A stretch of 64,000 nt of DNA from assembly GCF_012275375.1 (NCBI RefSeq), contig NZ_JAAZQJ010000006.1:62001-126000 (forward strand). The letters run 5' to 3'. This DNA comes from Dyella sp. SG609 (GTDB taxonomy: Bacteria; Pseudomonadota; Gammaproteobacteria; Xanthomonadales; Rhodanobacteraceae). A program made the position numbers and the translations under genes. Below the pieces are notes generated by a model, which worked only from the letters and a program-made list of their open reading frames with translations, ran no database searches and was not told the DNA's origin. Below, one piece after another: positions 16,613 to 24,693 of the stretch. Positions within the stretch are counted from its first letter, which is position 1; the number at the start of each line of letters is the position of its first letter.

Positions 16613-17965
16613 ATGATCGGGAATCGTGGGGTAAGGCATAGCGTCGCCGCAGCCGTGGGCTTGGCGCTCATGGCCAGCACAGTCGCCGCGCAGCAAGCGC
16701 CCGCAGTGGAATCCGATGAACTGCACCAGCAGGTGAAAGCGCAAGGCGAGCGCCTGAATGCCATGCGCAGCCAGATCGCCGCGCAGATGGAACAGCTGGA
16801 AACCATGAGGCGCACGCTCGCCGCGCAGGAAGCCCAATACCGCGAGCTGCGCCAGGCAGTGGGCCTGGATGTGCTGGACCGTCAGCGTGCCGGCAATATC
16901 CGCGCGGCCGGCAGTTCGGCCACGGCCTTGCCGATGCCGGCCGATGCGGTGGCCGCTGCGGGCCCGGAAGACACGCAGCCCGTCGGCCAGGCGCCGCAGC
17001 GCGACTCGCGCCCGCCCGAAGTGGCGCCGATCTTCGACCAGCCCGGCGTGCTGACGCCGCCCGGCAAGCTGATCGTCGAACCCTCGTACCAGTTCGGTTA
17101 TTCCTCGGCGGACCGCGTGGCGCTGGTGGGCTACACCATCATTCCGGCGATCCTGATCGGCCTGGTCGACGTGCGCCAGGTGAAGACCACCACGCAGACC
17201 GGCGCGATCGCGCTGCGCTACGGCATCACCAACCGGATGGAAGCGGAGGTGCGCATTCCCTTCGTGCATGGGCACACCGACACCATCAGCCGCGAGATTT
17301 TCACCGGCAGCGCCACCGACCGCGCCTTCGGCGCCAGCGGCAGCGGCCTGGGCGACATCGAGGCGACGCTGCGCTACCAGCTCAACGACGGCGGCGCCGA
17401 CAAGGCTTATTACGTGGCCTGGCTGCGCGCGAAATCGCGCACCGGCCGCGATCCGTTCGAGGTCACCACCGACTGCGTGCAGCGCTGCGTGCAGAACGCC
17501 ACCGGCACCGGCCTGCCATTGCAATTGCCTACCGGCAGCGGCTTCTACTCGCTGCAGCCGGGCGTGACCTGGCTGTATCCGTCCGACCCGGTGGTGTTCT
17601 TCGGCAACGTCAGCTACCTGCACAACTTCGCGCGCAACAACGTCAGCCGCACCCTGGTGCTGGCGGGCAAGGAGAACCTCGGCAAGATCCAGGTCGGCGA
17701 CGTGGCCGACGTCAGCGTGGGCATGGGCCTGGCGCTCAACGAGAAGGCCTCCTTCAGCATCGGCTACGACCAGAGCTGGGTAGGCGTGACCAAGCAGAAC
17801 AACCGTCGGGTGGCCGGTTCGGTGAAGACGGTGCTGGGCACCTTGCTGATCGGCGGCTCGTACCGCTTCAGCGACAAGCGCACGCTCAACTTCACCCTGG
17901 GCGTGGGCGTGACGCGCGATACGCCGGACGCGACGGTGACGGTGCGGGTGCCGATGATGTATTGA
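16613..17965 (+). CDS. Outer-membrane beta-barrel with N-terminal coiled coil (FapF-like)
   Basis: This 450-residue protein has a signal peptide to about VAAQ (27). A coiled coil follows (about 35-82, heptads LHQQVKAQGERLNAMRSQ and onward), then a Pro/Ala linker (95-140). The long C-terminal part has amphipathic strands typical of an outer-membrane barrel, ending in VTVTVRVPMMY with a terminal aromatic residue. The order coiled coil, linker, barrel is that of FapF, the secretion pore of Pseudomonas functional amyloid. The database name acetate kinase is sometimes misapplied to such proteins; no kinase motif is present. I chose the ATG at 16613 (GGGGAGAGGG just upstream), since upstream in-frame sequence is the palindromic repeat. 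It is likely the exporter for the cluster products (inference). Confidence 0.75.
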   Translation: MIGNRGVRHSVAAAVGLALMASTVAAQQAPAVESDELHQQVKAQGERLNAMRSQIAAQMEQLETMRRTLAAQEAQYRELRQAVGLDVLDRQRAGNIRAAGSSATALPMPADAVAAAGPEDTQPVGQAPQRDSRPPEVAPIFDQPGVLTPPGKLIVEPSYQFGYSSADRVALVGYTIIPAILIGLVDVRQVKTTTQTGAIALRYGITNRMEAEVRIPFVHGHTDTISREIFTGSATDRAFGASGSGLGDIEATLRYQLNDGGADKAYYVAWLRAKSRTGRDPFEVTTDCVQRCVQNATGTGLPLQLPTGSGFYSLQPGVTWLYPSDPVVFFGNVSYLHNFARNNVSRTLVLAGKENLGKIQVGDVADVSVGMGLALNEKASFSIGYDQSWVGVTKQNNRRVAGSVKTVLGTLLIGGSYRFSDKRTLNFTLGVGVTRDTPDATVTVRVPMMY

Positions 17966-17990
17966 GCGCGCCGCGGCGGTGCTACAAGTT

Positions 17991-18123
17991 CGTCATTCCG
18001 GCGCAGGCCGGAATCCAGTAGCGGCAACATTCGGTTGTCGTGTCGCCGCTCAAGCGATGCTTGTGGCGTAGTCGCTCAAGCCAGCGCCGTCGTCACTGGA
18101 TTCCGGCCTGCGCCGGAATGACG
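17991..18123. repeat. Inverted pair of 29-bp intergenic repeats
   Basis: The element spanning 17991-18019 (CGTCATTCCGGCGCAGGCCG and onward) recurs as its exact reverse complement at 18095-18123. Each copy also contains an internal palindrome (TTCCGGC..GCCGGAA). Related copies lie at 54772 and 55590. Placed between the convergent barrel and terC genes, it may serve as a bidirectional transcription stop. Confidence 0.8.
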
Positions 18124-18166
18124 GGGTTTGGAGTGGGCGGCACACCCGTGGCCGCCCGTTTTCGAC

Positions 18167-18844
18167 TCACGCAAGCTTCGCGCGCCGCTTCTGCACATAC
18201 CACCCGCCGCCGCACACCGCGGCCACCAGCAGCACGTCCAGCGCGTAGCGCGCCCAGCCGTGCGCATCGAACCAGTCGTGCAGCAGGTGGTCGTGCGCGA
18301 TCATGCGCGCGGCGGTCCAGGCGATCGCGCCGGCGCCGATGTAGACGATGACGGGGAAGCGTTCGATCAGCTTCAGGATCAGGGTGGAGCCCCACACCAC
18401 CAGCGGCACGCTGATGGCCAGGCCGATGATCACCAGCACCATGTGGCCGCCGGAGGCGCCGGCGATCGCCAGCACGTTGTCCAGGCCCATCAGTGCGTCG
18501 GCCACCACGATGGTGCGGATCGCCGTCCAGAATCCCGCCGCGGCGCTCACCTGGTGTCCGTCGCCCTCGTCCGAGCGCAGCAGCTTCCAGGCGATGGGCA
18601 GCAGCAGCAGGCCGCCGACCAGCATCAGGCCGGGCAGCTTGAGCAGGTAGACCACCACGGCGGTCAGCGCCACGCGCACCGCCACCGCGCCGAAGCTGCC
18701 CCAGAACACCGCCTTCTTCTGCAGCTGCTTGGGCAGGTTGCGCGCGGCCATGGCGATGACGATGGCGTTATCGCCCGCCAGCACGAGGTCGAGCAGGACG
18801 ATGGCCAGCAGGCCGGAGAAGAATTCGGGGGTGAGGAAATCCAT
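18167..18844 (-). CDS. TerC/Alx-family membrane protein, probable Mn2+ exporter
   Basis: This 225-residue integral membrane protein of the TerC/YjbE/Alx family has about seven hydrophobic helices. The family motifs are the acidic pair in LDLVLAGDNAIVIAMA (about 19-34) and its inverted repeat ADALMGLDNVLAIAGA, where the aspartates are thought to bind the metal. Recent work on this family (Alx, MntP-associated TerC proteins) supports manganese efflux. That fits the yybP-ykoY manganese riboswitch directly upstream in its 5' leader, so expression should rise with Mn2+. The gene is transcribed away from acnD and is convergent with the barrel gene. Confidence 0.9.
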   Translation of the reverse strand: MDFLTPEFFSGLLAIVLLDLVLAGDNAIVIAMAARNLPKQLQKKAVFWGSFGAVAVRVALTAVVVYLLKLPGLMLVGGLLLLPIAWKLLRSDEGDGHQVSAAAGFWTAIRTIVVADALMGLDNVLAIAGASGGHMVLVIIGLAISVPLVVWGSTLILKLIERFPVIVYIGAGAIAWTAARMIAHDHLLHDWFDAHGWARYALDVLLVAAVCGGGWYVQKRRAKLA

Positions 18845-18907
18845 GGCGGTTCATGTTCCTGCGCGCGGGACGAATGCAGCAACCACGAGCGCACGCAGCC
18901 TCGTGAT

Positions 18908-19026
18908 TACCGCAAAAGTCTCGTTCCCGGCAGAACCGCTGCAGTGACCGGGGCGGTGCTCCGCCCGTGATGACGACCACTGCACGGACGCGCGCTGCGG
19001 CGCGTCCGGAACTACTCCCCTTTGGG
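18908..19026 (-). promoter_or_regulatory. yybP-ykoY (Mn2+) riboswitch upstream of terC
   Basis: The minus-strand leader of terC contains the two conserved words of the yybP-ykoY aptamer in the right order. CCAAAGGGGAGTAG is at its 5' side (19011-19025) and CGAGACTTTTGCGG at its 3' side (18910-18923), about 90 nt apart. CAAA and TTTTG can close P1, and GCAGTG / CACTGC can pair in between. Known members bind Mn2+ and switch on exporters, which matches the TerC gene 64 bp downstream. Confidence 0.88.
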
Positions 19027-19039
19027 ATTAGTGCCCGCC

Positions 19040-19069
19040 ATTGTCGGTGGCGCCGTGCATACCAGTCAA
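19040..19069 (-). promoter_or_regulatory. Sigma-70 promoter of the Mn riboswitch-terC transcript
   Basis: On the minus strand TTGACT (19064-19069) is followed after 18 bp by GACAAT (19040-19045). This places the start of transcription a few bases upstream of the riboswitch 5' edge. Confidence 0.6.
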
Positions 19070-19079
19070 GCCAACACCC

Positions 19080-19108
19080 TTAAGCAAAAGGCTTTCCCTC
19101 GCTACAAT
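19080..19108 (+). promoter_or_regulatory. Candidate promoter of acnD-prpF-prpD
   Basis: TACAAT (19103-19108) is a near-consensus -10 box. A weak -35 (TTAAGC, 19080-19085) lies 17 bp upstream. It is back to back with the terC promoter and about 75 bp before the acnD start. Confidence 0.5.
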
Positions 19109-19188
19109 GTGGCGGTTTTGCATCGACGCGAGCGGCCGCCGCCCGGCGGACGCGGGCCGGGCAATCTCTTCCTGGGTTCTCGACACAT

Positions 19189-21783
19189 ATGAATAGCGAC
19201 TACCGCAAACCCCTTCCCGGCACCTCGCTGGATTACTTCGATGCGCGCGCCGCCGTGGAGGCGCTGCAGCCGGGCGCCTACGACACGCTGCCGTACACCT
19301 CGCGCGTGCTGGCCGAGAACCTGGTGCGCCGCTGCGATCCGGCGATCCTGGCCGATTCGCTGCGGCAGCTGATCGAGCGCAAGCGCGAGCGCGACTTCCC
19401 GTGGTTCCCGGCGCGCGTGGTCTGCCACGACATCCTCGGCCAGACCGCCCTGGTCGACCTCGCCGGCCTGCGCGATGCGATCGCCGAGCGCGGTGGCGAT
19501 CCGGCCAAGGTCAATCCGGTGGTGCCGGTGCAGCTGATCGTCGATCACTCGCTGGCGGTGGAATGCGGCGGCTTCGATCCGCAGGCCTTTGCCAAGAACC
19601 GCGCGATCGAGGATCGCCGCAACGAGGACCGCTTCCACTTCATCGAGTGGACCAAGAAGGCGTTCGAGAACGTCGACGTGATTCCGCCGGGCAACGGCAT
19701 CATGCACCAGATCAATCTGGAGAAGATGTCGCCGGTGATCCAGGTGCAGGAGGGAGTGGCTTACCCCGACACCTGCGTCGGCACCGACAGCCACACGCCG
19801 CACGTGGACGCACTGGGCGTGATCGCCATCGGCGTGGGCGGCCTGGAAGCAGAGAACGTGATGCTCGGCCGCGCCTCGTGGATGCGCCTGCCGGACATCG
19901 TCGGCGTGGAACTGACCGGCAAGCGCCAGCCCGGCATCACCGCCACCGACATCGTGCTGGCGCTGACGGAATTCCTGCGCAAGGAGAAAGTGGTCGGCGC
20001 CTACCTGGAATTCCGCGGCGAAGGCGCGGCCAGCCTGACGCTGGGCGATCGCGCCACCATCTCCAACATGGCGCCCGAATACGGCGCCACCGCCGCGATG
20101 TTCTTTATCGACGGCCAGACCCTCGACTACCTGCGCCTGACCGGCCGCAGCGACGAGCAGGTCAAGCTGGTGGAAACCTATGCCAAGGCCGCCGGGCTGT
20201 GGGCCGATACGCTGGCCGCCGCGCAGTACGAACGCACGCTGAGCTTCGATCTGTCCTCGGTGGTGCGCAACATGGCGGGCCCGTCCAACCCGCACAAGCG
20301 CCTGCCGACGGCCGATCTCGCCGCGCGCGGCATCGCCGGCGAGTGGCAGGAACAGCCGGGCCAGATGCCCGATGGCGCGGTGATCATCGCGGCCATCACC
20401 AGCTGCACCAACACCAGCAATCCGCGCAACGTGATCGCCGCGGCGCTGCTCGCGCGCAATGCCAATGCGCGCGGCCTTACCCGCAAGCCGTGGGTGAAGA
20501 GTTCGCTGGCGCCCGGTTCCAAGGCGGTGGAGCTGTACCTGAAGGAAGCGAACCTGCTGCCGGAACTGGAACAGCTCGGCTTCGGCATCGTGGCCTTCGC
20601 CTGTACCACCTGCAACGGCATGTCCGGTGCGTTGGATCCGAAGATCCAGCAGGAAATCATCGAGCGCGACCTGTACGCCACCGCGGTGCTTTCCGGCAAC
20701 CGCAACTTCGATGGCCGCATTCATCCGTACGCCAAGCAGGCTTTCCTCGCTTCGCCGCCGCTGGTGGTGGCGTACGCCATTGCCGGCACTATCCGCTTCG
20801 ATATCGAGAAGGACGTGCTCGGCGTCGACGCCAACGGCCAGCCGGTGCTGCTCAAGGACATCTGGCCCAGCGACGAGGAGATCGATGCGATCGTGTCCTC
20901 CAGCGTGAAGCCGGAACAGTTCCGCAAAGTCTACGAGCCGATGTTCGCGCGCAGCGGCCAGGGCGGCACCACGGCCGCGCCGCTGTACGACTGGCGCGCG
21001 CAGAGTACGTATATCCGCCGTCCGCCGTACTGGGAGGGCGCCCTGGCCGGCGAGCGCACGCTCAAGGGCATGCGCGCGCTGGCGGTGCTGGGCGACAACA
21101 TCACCACCGACCATCTGTCGCCGTCCAACGCGATCCTGCTGGACAGCGCCGCGGGCGAATACCTCGCGAAGATGGGCCTGCCGGAAGAAGACTTCAATTC
21201 CTACGCCACCCACCGCGGCGACCACCTCACCGCGCAGCGCGCCACCTTCGCCAATCCCACCTTGCTCAACGAGATGGCGGTGGTCGACGGCGCGGTGAAG
21301 AAGGGCTCGCTCGCGCGCGTGGAGCCGGAAGGCAAGGTCATGCGCATGTGGGAAGCGATCGAGACGTATATGCAACGCAAGCAGCCGCTGATCGTGATCG
21401 CCGGCGCCGACTACGGCCAGGGTTCGTCGCGCGACTGGGCTGCCAAAGGCGTGCGTCTGGCCGGCGTGGAAGCGATCGCGGCGGAAGGCTTCGAGCGCAT
21501 CCATCGCACCAACCTGATCGGCATGGGCGTGCTGCCGCTGGAGTTCAAGCCCGGCACCGACCGCAAGACCCTGGGCATCGACGGCAGCGAAACCTTCGAC
21601 GTGATCGGCGCGCGCACGCCGCGTGCGGAACTTACGCTGGTGATCCACCGCCGCAACGGCGAACGCGTCGACGTGCTGGTGACCTGCCGCCTCGACACCG
21701 CCGAAGAAGTGTCGATCTACGAAGCGGGCGGCGTGCTGCAGCGTTTCGCGCAGGACTTCCTCGAAGCTTCGCAGGCGGCATGA
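19189..21783 (+). CDS. acnD: Fe/S-dependent 2-methylcitrate dehydratase AcnD
   Basis: This 864-residue aconitase-family enzyme dehydrates 2-methylcitrate to 2-methyl-trans-aconitate, which PrpF then isomerises. The 4Fe-4S ligands are C406 (TSCTNTSNPRN) and C472/C475 (ACTTCNGMSG). GTDSHTPHVDALG and the C-terminal swivel-domain motif YGQGSSRDWAAKG are also present. The length is short of AcnA (about 890) and typical of AcnD. The adjacent prpF is the signature partner that distinguishes AcnD from housekeeping aconitase. The stop overlaps the prpF start (ATGA). No strong Shine-Dalgarno precedes the ATG at 19189. Confidence 0.94.
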   Translation: MNSDYRKPLPGTSLDYFDARAAVEALQPGAYDTLPYTSRVLAENLVRRCDPAILADSLRQLIERKRERDFPWFPARVVCHDILGQTALVDLAGLRDAIAERGGDPAKVNPVVPVQLIVDHSLAVECGGFDPQAFAKNRAIEDRRNEDRFHFIEWTKKAFENVDVIPPGNGIMHQINLEKMSPVIQVQEGVAYPDTCVGTDSHTPHVDALGVIAIGVGGLEAENVMLGRASWMRLPDIVGVELTGKRQPGITATDIVLALTEFLRKEKVVGAYLEFRGEGAASLTLGDRATISNMAPEYGATAAMFFIDGQTLDYLRLTGRSDEQVKLVETYAKAAGLWADTLAAAQYERTLSFDLSSVVRNMAGPSNPHKRLPTADLAARGIAGEWQEQPGQMPDGAVIIAAITSCTNTSNPRNVIAAALLARNANARGLTRKPWVKSSLAPGSKAVELYLKEANLLPELEQLGFGIVAFACTTCNGMSGALDPKIQQEIIERDLYATAVLSGNRNFDGRIHPYAKQAFLASPPLVVAYAIAGTIRFDIEKDVLGVDANGQPVLLKDIWPSDEEIDAIVSSSVKPEQFRKVYEPMFARSGQGGTTAAPLYDWRAQSTYIRRPPYWEGALAGERTLKGMRALAVLGDNITTDHLSPSNAILLDSAAGEYLAKMGLPEEDFNSYATHRGDHLTAQRATFANPTLLNEMAVVDGAVKKGSLARVEPEGKVMRMWEAIETYMQRKQPLIVIAGADYGQGSSRDWAAKGVRLAGVEAIAAEGFERIHRTNLIGMGVLPLEFKPGTDRKTLGIDGSETFDVIGARTPRAELTLVIHRRNGERVDVLVTCRLDTAEEVSIYEAGGVLQRFAQDFLEASQAA

Positions 21784-22970
21784 CCATGGCCCACGCTCCC
21801 CAGCTGCGCATTCCCGCCACGTATCTGCGTGGCGGCACCAGCAAAGGCGTGTTCTTCCGCCTGCAGGACCTGCCCGAAGCCGCGCAGGTGCCCGGCGCCG
21901 CGCGCGATGCGCTGCTGCAGCGGGTGATCGGCAGCCCCGACCCGTACGGCAAGCAGATCGACGGCATGGGCGGCGCCACCTCCAGCACCAGCAAGACGGT
22001 GATCGTGTCGCGCAGCACGCGCGCCGACCATGACGTGGACTACCTGTTCGGCCAGGTGGCGATCGACCAGGCCTTCGTCGACTGGAGCGGCAACTGCGGC
22101 AACCTGTCGGCGGCGGTCGGTCCGTTCGCTATCGCGGGCGGCCTGGTCGACCCCGCACGTGTGCCGCGCGACGGCGTGGCCGTGGTGCGCATCTGGCAGG
22201 CCAATATCGGCAAGACGATCATTGCCCACGTGCCGATGACCGGCGGCGCGGTGCAGGAAACCGGCGATTTCGAACTCGACGGCGTGACGTTCCCGGCGGC
22301 GGAAGTACAGCTGGAATTCATGGATCCGGCCGCGGACGAAGAGGGCGCGGGCGGGGCGATGTTCCCCACTGGCCACGTGGTGGACGACCTGGATGTGCCG
22401 GGCGTCGGCACGCTCAAGGCGACCATGATCAATGCCGGCATCCCCACCATCTTTGTCGAGGCCGCGGCGATCGGCTACACCGGCACCGAGCTGCAGGACG
22501 CGATCAACGGCGATCCGAAGGCGCTGGCGATGTTCGAGACCATCCGCGCGCATGGCGCGTTGCGCATGGGGTTGATCGGTTCGCTGGAGGAGATCGCCAC
22601 GCGCCAGCACACGCCGAAGGTGGCGTTCGTCGCCGCGCCGGCGGACTACGTCGCTTCCAGCGGCAAGGCGGTGAAGGCGGGCGACATCGATCTGCTGGTG
22701 CGCGCCATGTCGATGGGCAAGCTGCACCACGCCATGATGGGTACGGCGGCGGTGGCGATCGGCACGGCGGCGGCGATTCCCGGCACCCTGGTCAACATGG
22801 CGGCCGGCGGCGGCGAGCGCTATGCGGTGCGCTTCGGCCATCCCTCGGGAACGCTGCGGGTCGGTGCCGAAGCGGCGCAGGTCGGCGGTGCGTGGACGGT
22901 GACCAAGGCGGTGATGAGCCGCAGCGCGCGCGTGCTGATGGAAGGCTGGGTGCGCCTGCCTGCAGTCTGA
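21780..22970 (+). CDS. prpF: 2-methylaconitate cis-trans isomerase PrpF
   Basis: This 396-residue enzyme has two diaminopimelate-epimerase-like halves. It converts 2-methyl-trans-aconitate, the product of AcnD, to the cis form that aconitase can rehydrate. Typical segments are IPATYLRGGTSKGVFFR at the start, NCGNLSAAVGPFAI around the first half active site, and MGKLHHAMMGTAAVA late in the second. The ATG lies within the acnD stop (ATGA overlap), showing translational coupling. The second in-frame ATG (MAHAPQ) two codons later is also possible. It is followed 83 bp later by prpD. Confidence 0.94.
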   Translation: MTMAHAPQLRIPATYLRGGTSKGVFFRLQDLPEAAQVPGAARDALLQRVIGSPDPYGKQIDGMGGATSSTSKTVIVSRSTRADHDVDYLFGQVAIDQAFVDWSGNCGNLSAAVGPFAIAGGLVDPARVPRDGVAVVRIWQANIGKTIIAHVPMTGGAVQETGDFELDGVTFPAAEVQLEFMDPAADEEGAGGAMFPTGHVVDDLDVPGVGTLKATMINAGIPTIFVEAAAIGYTGTELQDAINGDPKALAMFETIRAHGALRMGLIGSLEEIATRQHTPKVAFVAAPADYVASSGKAVKAGDIDLLVRAMSMGKLHHAMMGTAAVAIGTAAAIPGTLVNMAAGGGERYAVRFGHPSGTLRVGAEAAQVGGAWTVTKAVMSRSARVLMEGWVRLPAV

Positions 22971-23053
22971 TTCGGCGGGGGCGGGCGTTGACTGCCGCCG
23001 GATGCGGCGACATGGTTAGTGGTCTCGATCAGGCTTGCCAGGAGAGGGGCTTC

Positions 23054-24505
23054 ATGAGTTCGCATGACATCCGCTCCGCCGAGCGGCCGTCGCCCGACCA
23101 GGCGATGGTCGACGTCGCCGATTACGTCCTCGACTACCGCATCGATTCCGCCGAAGCCTACGACACGGCGCGCTACATGCTGCTGGATTCGCTGGCTGCG
23201 GCAATGCTGGCGATGAAGTTTCCCGAATGCGTCAAGCACCTCGGCCCGCTGGTGCCGGGCGCCGTGCTGCCGGGCGGCGCGCGCGTGCCGGGCACCAGCT
23301 ACGAGCTGGACCCGGTGCAGGCGGCATTCGCCATCGGTACGCAGATCCGCTGGCTGGACTTCAACGACACCTGGCTGGCGGCCGAGTGGGGCCACCCCTC
23401 CGACAACCTCGGCGCGATCCTGGCCGTGGCCGACTATCTCGGCCGCAAGGCCCAGCGCGAGGGCGGCACGGCGCTTACCGTGCGCGAGGTGCTGGGCTGG
23501 GCGATCAAGGCGCACGAGATCCAGGGCTGCTACGCCCTGCTCAACAGCTTCAATAGAGTGGGGCAGGACCACGTGATCCTGGTCCGGCTGGCCTCCACCG
23601 CGGTGGCCGCCGCCATGCTGGGCGGCAGCAGGGAGCAGATCGTCACCGCCGTCTCGCACAGCTGGATCGACAACGGCGCCCTGCGCACCTACCGCCACGC
23701 CCCGAACACCGGCCCGCGCAAGAGCTGGGCGGCGGGCGACGCCTGCCGCCGCGCGGTGACCCATGCGATCCATGCGGTCTACCGCGGCGTGGCGGGCTAT
23801 CCATCCGCGCTGAGCGCGGCGACCTGGGGCTATTACGACGTGGCGTTCAAGGGACACGCCTTCCGCTTCGAGCGGCCGTTCGGCAGCTATGTGATGGAGA
23901 ACGTGCTGTTCAAGCTCAGCTACCCGGCCGAGTTCCACGCGCAGACCGCGGTGGAGTGCGCCATGCGGCTGCACCCTCAGGTGGCCGGTCGCCTCGACGA
24001 GATCGACCAGGTGGCGATCGAGACCCAGGAGGCGGGCGCGCGCATCATCGACAAGACTGGCCCGCTGGCCAACTACGCGGACCGCGACCACTGCATCCAG
24101 TACATGGTGGCCGTGCCGCTGATCTTCGGCCGCCTGACCGCCGAGGACTACGGCGACGAGGTCGCCGCCGACCCGCGCATCGATGCCTTGCGCGCCCGCA
24201 TGGCGGTCAGCGAGGACCCGCGCTTCACCCGCGACTACTACGACCCCGACAAGCGCTTTATCGGCAACTCGGTGCAGGTGTTCTTTAAAGATGGCAGCAG
24301 TACGGAAAAGATCACCGTCGATTATCCGATCGGCCACCGCCGGCGCCGGGCGGAAGGCATCCCGGTGCTGCTCGGCAAATTCGAAGCGGCGATGCGCGGG
24401 CACTTGCCCGGGCACAAGGTCGGGGCGATCCTCCACGCGATAGCAGACCCGAGCAGGCTGGACGCCATGCCTGTTCAGGAATTCCTGGAACTCTTCACGT
24501 TGTAA
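23054..24505 (+). CDS. prpD: 2-methylcitrate dehydratase PrpD
   Basis: This is a MmgE/PrpD-family enzyme of 483 residues, the same length as E. coli PrpD. It dehydrates 2-methylcitrate to cis-2-methylaconitate without a cofactor. Recognisable parts are RYMLLDSLAAAMLAM near the N-terminus, FNDTWLAAEWGHPSDNLGAI with the lid and active-site His/Asp residues, and HAPNTGPRKSWAAGDA. I chose MSSHDIRS because AGGAGAGG lies 7 nt upstream. It duplicates, by a different chemistry, the step done by AcnD plus PrpF encoded immediately upstream, so the cell has both routes or uses PrpD for related substrates. Confidence 0.94.
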   Translation: MSSHDIRSAERPSPDQAMVDVADYVLDYRIDSAEAYDTARYMLLDSLAAAMLAMKFPECVKHLGPLVPGAVLPGGARVPGTSYELDPVQAAFAIGTQIRWLDFNDTWLAAEWGHPSDNLGAILAVADYLGRKAQREGGTALTVREVLGWAIKAHEIQGCYALLNSFNRVGQDHVILVRLASTAVAAAMLGGSREQIVTAVSHSWIDNGALRTYRHAPNTGPRKSWAAGDACRRAVTHAIHAVYRGVAGYPSALSAATWGYYDVAFKGHAFRFERPFGSYVMENVLFKLSYPAEFHAQTAVECAMRLHPQVAGRLDEIDQVAIETQEAGARIIDKTGPLANYADRDHCIQYMVAVPLIFGRLTAEDYGDEVAADPRIDALRARMAVSEDPRFTRDYYDPDKRFIGNSVQVFFKDGSSTEKITVDYPIGHRRRRAEGIPVLLGKFEAAMRGHLPGHKVGAILHAIADPSRLDAMPVQEFLELFTL

Positions 24506-24650
24506 AGACGGTGTGAGCTAAAAACTGAACGGGCGTTCGGAGAATTGTTTGTTTTTTGCTAAGCTCTCTGCGCCCGTTTCGGGTGGTTTGGCTTCAAGGC
24601 CGGCATCGGCCGGGACTCATGGCGGCACGGCCCGCAGGGTCGTTCGCCTG

Positions 24651-24693
24651 GGGGTGGAACGGACGCGAAAACCAATAAACGAGGAGACACCTG
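24651..24693 (+). repeat. Leader shared by the two ompA paralogs, copy 1
   Basis: The 43 bp before the first ompA-like start (GGGGTGGAACGGACGCGAAA and onward, including the AACGAGGAGACACCTG ribosome-binding region) are identical to 26082-26124 before the second. The TAAGCT at 24560 may be its -10 (TTTTTTGCTAAGCT compared with TTTTGCTACACT before copy 2). Confidence 0.8.

Noticed and set aside
19401-21779. An in-frame extension of prpF back through acnD
   Set aside because: The extension is an Arg/Gly-rich shadow frame. PrpF homology begins exactly at the ATGA overlap at 21780.
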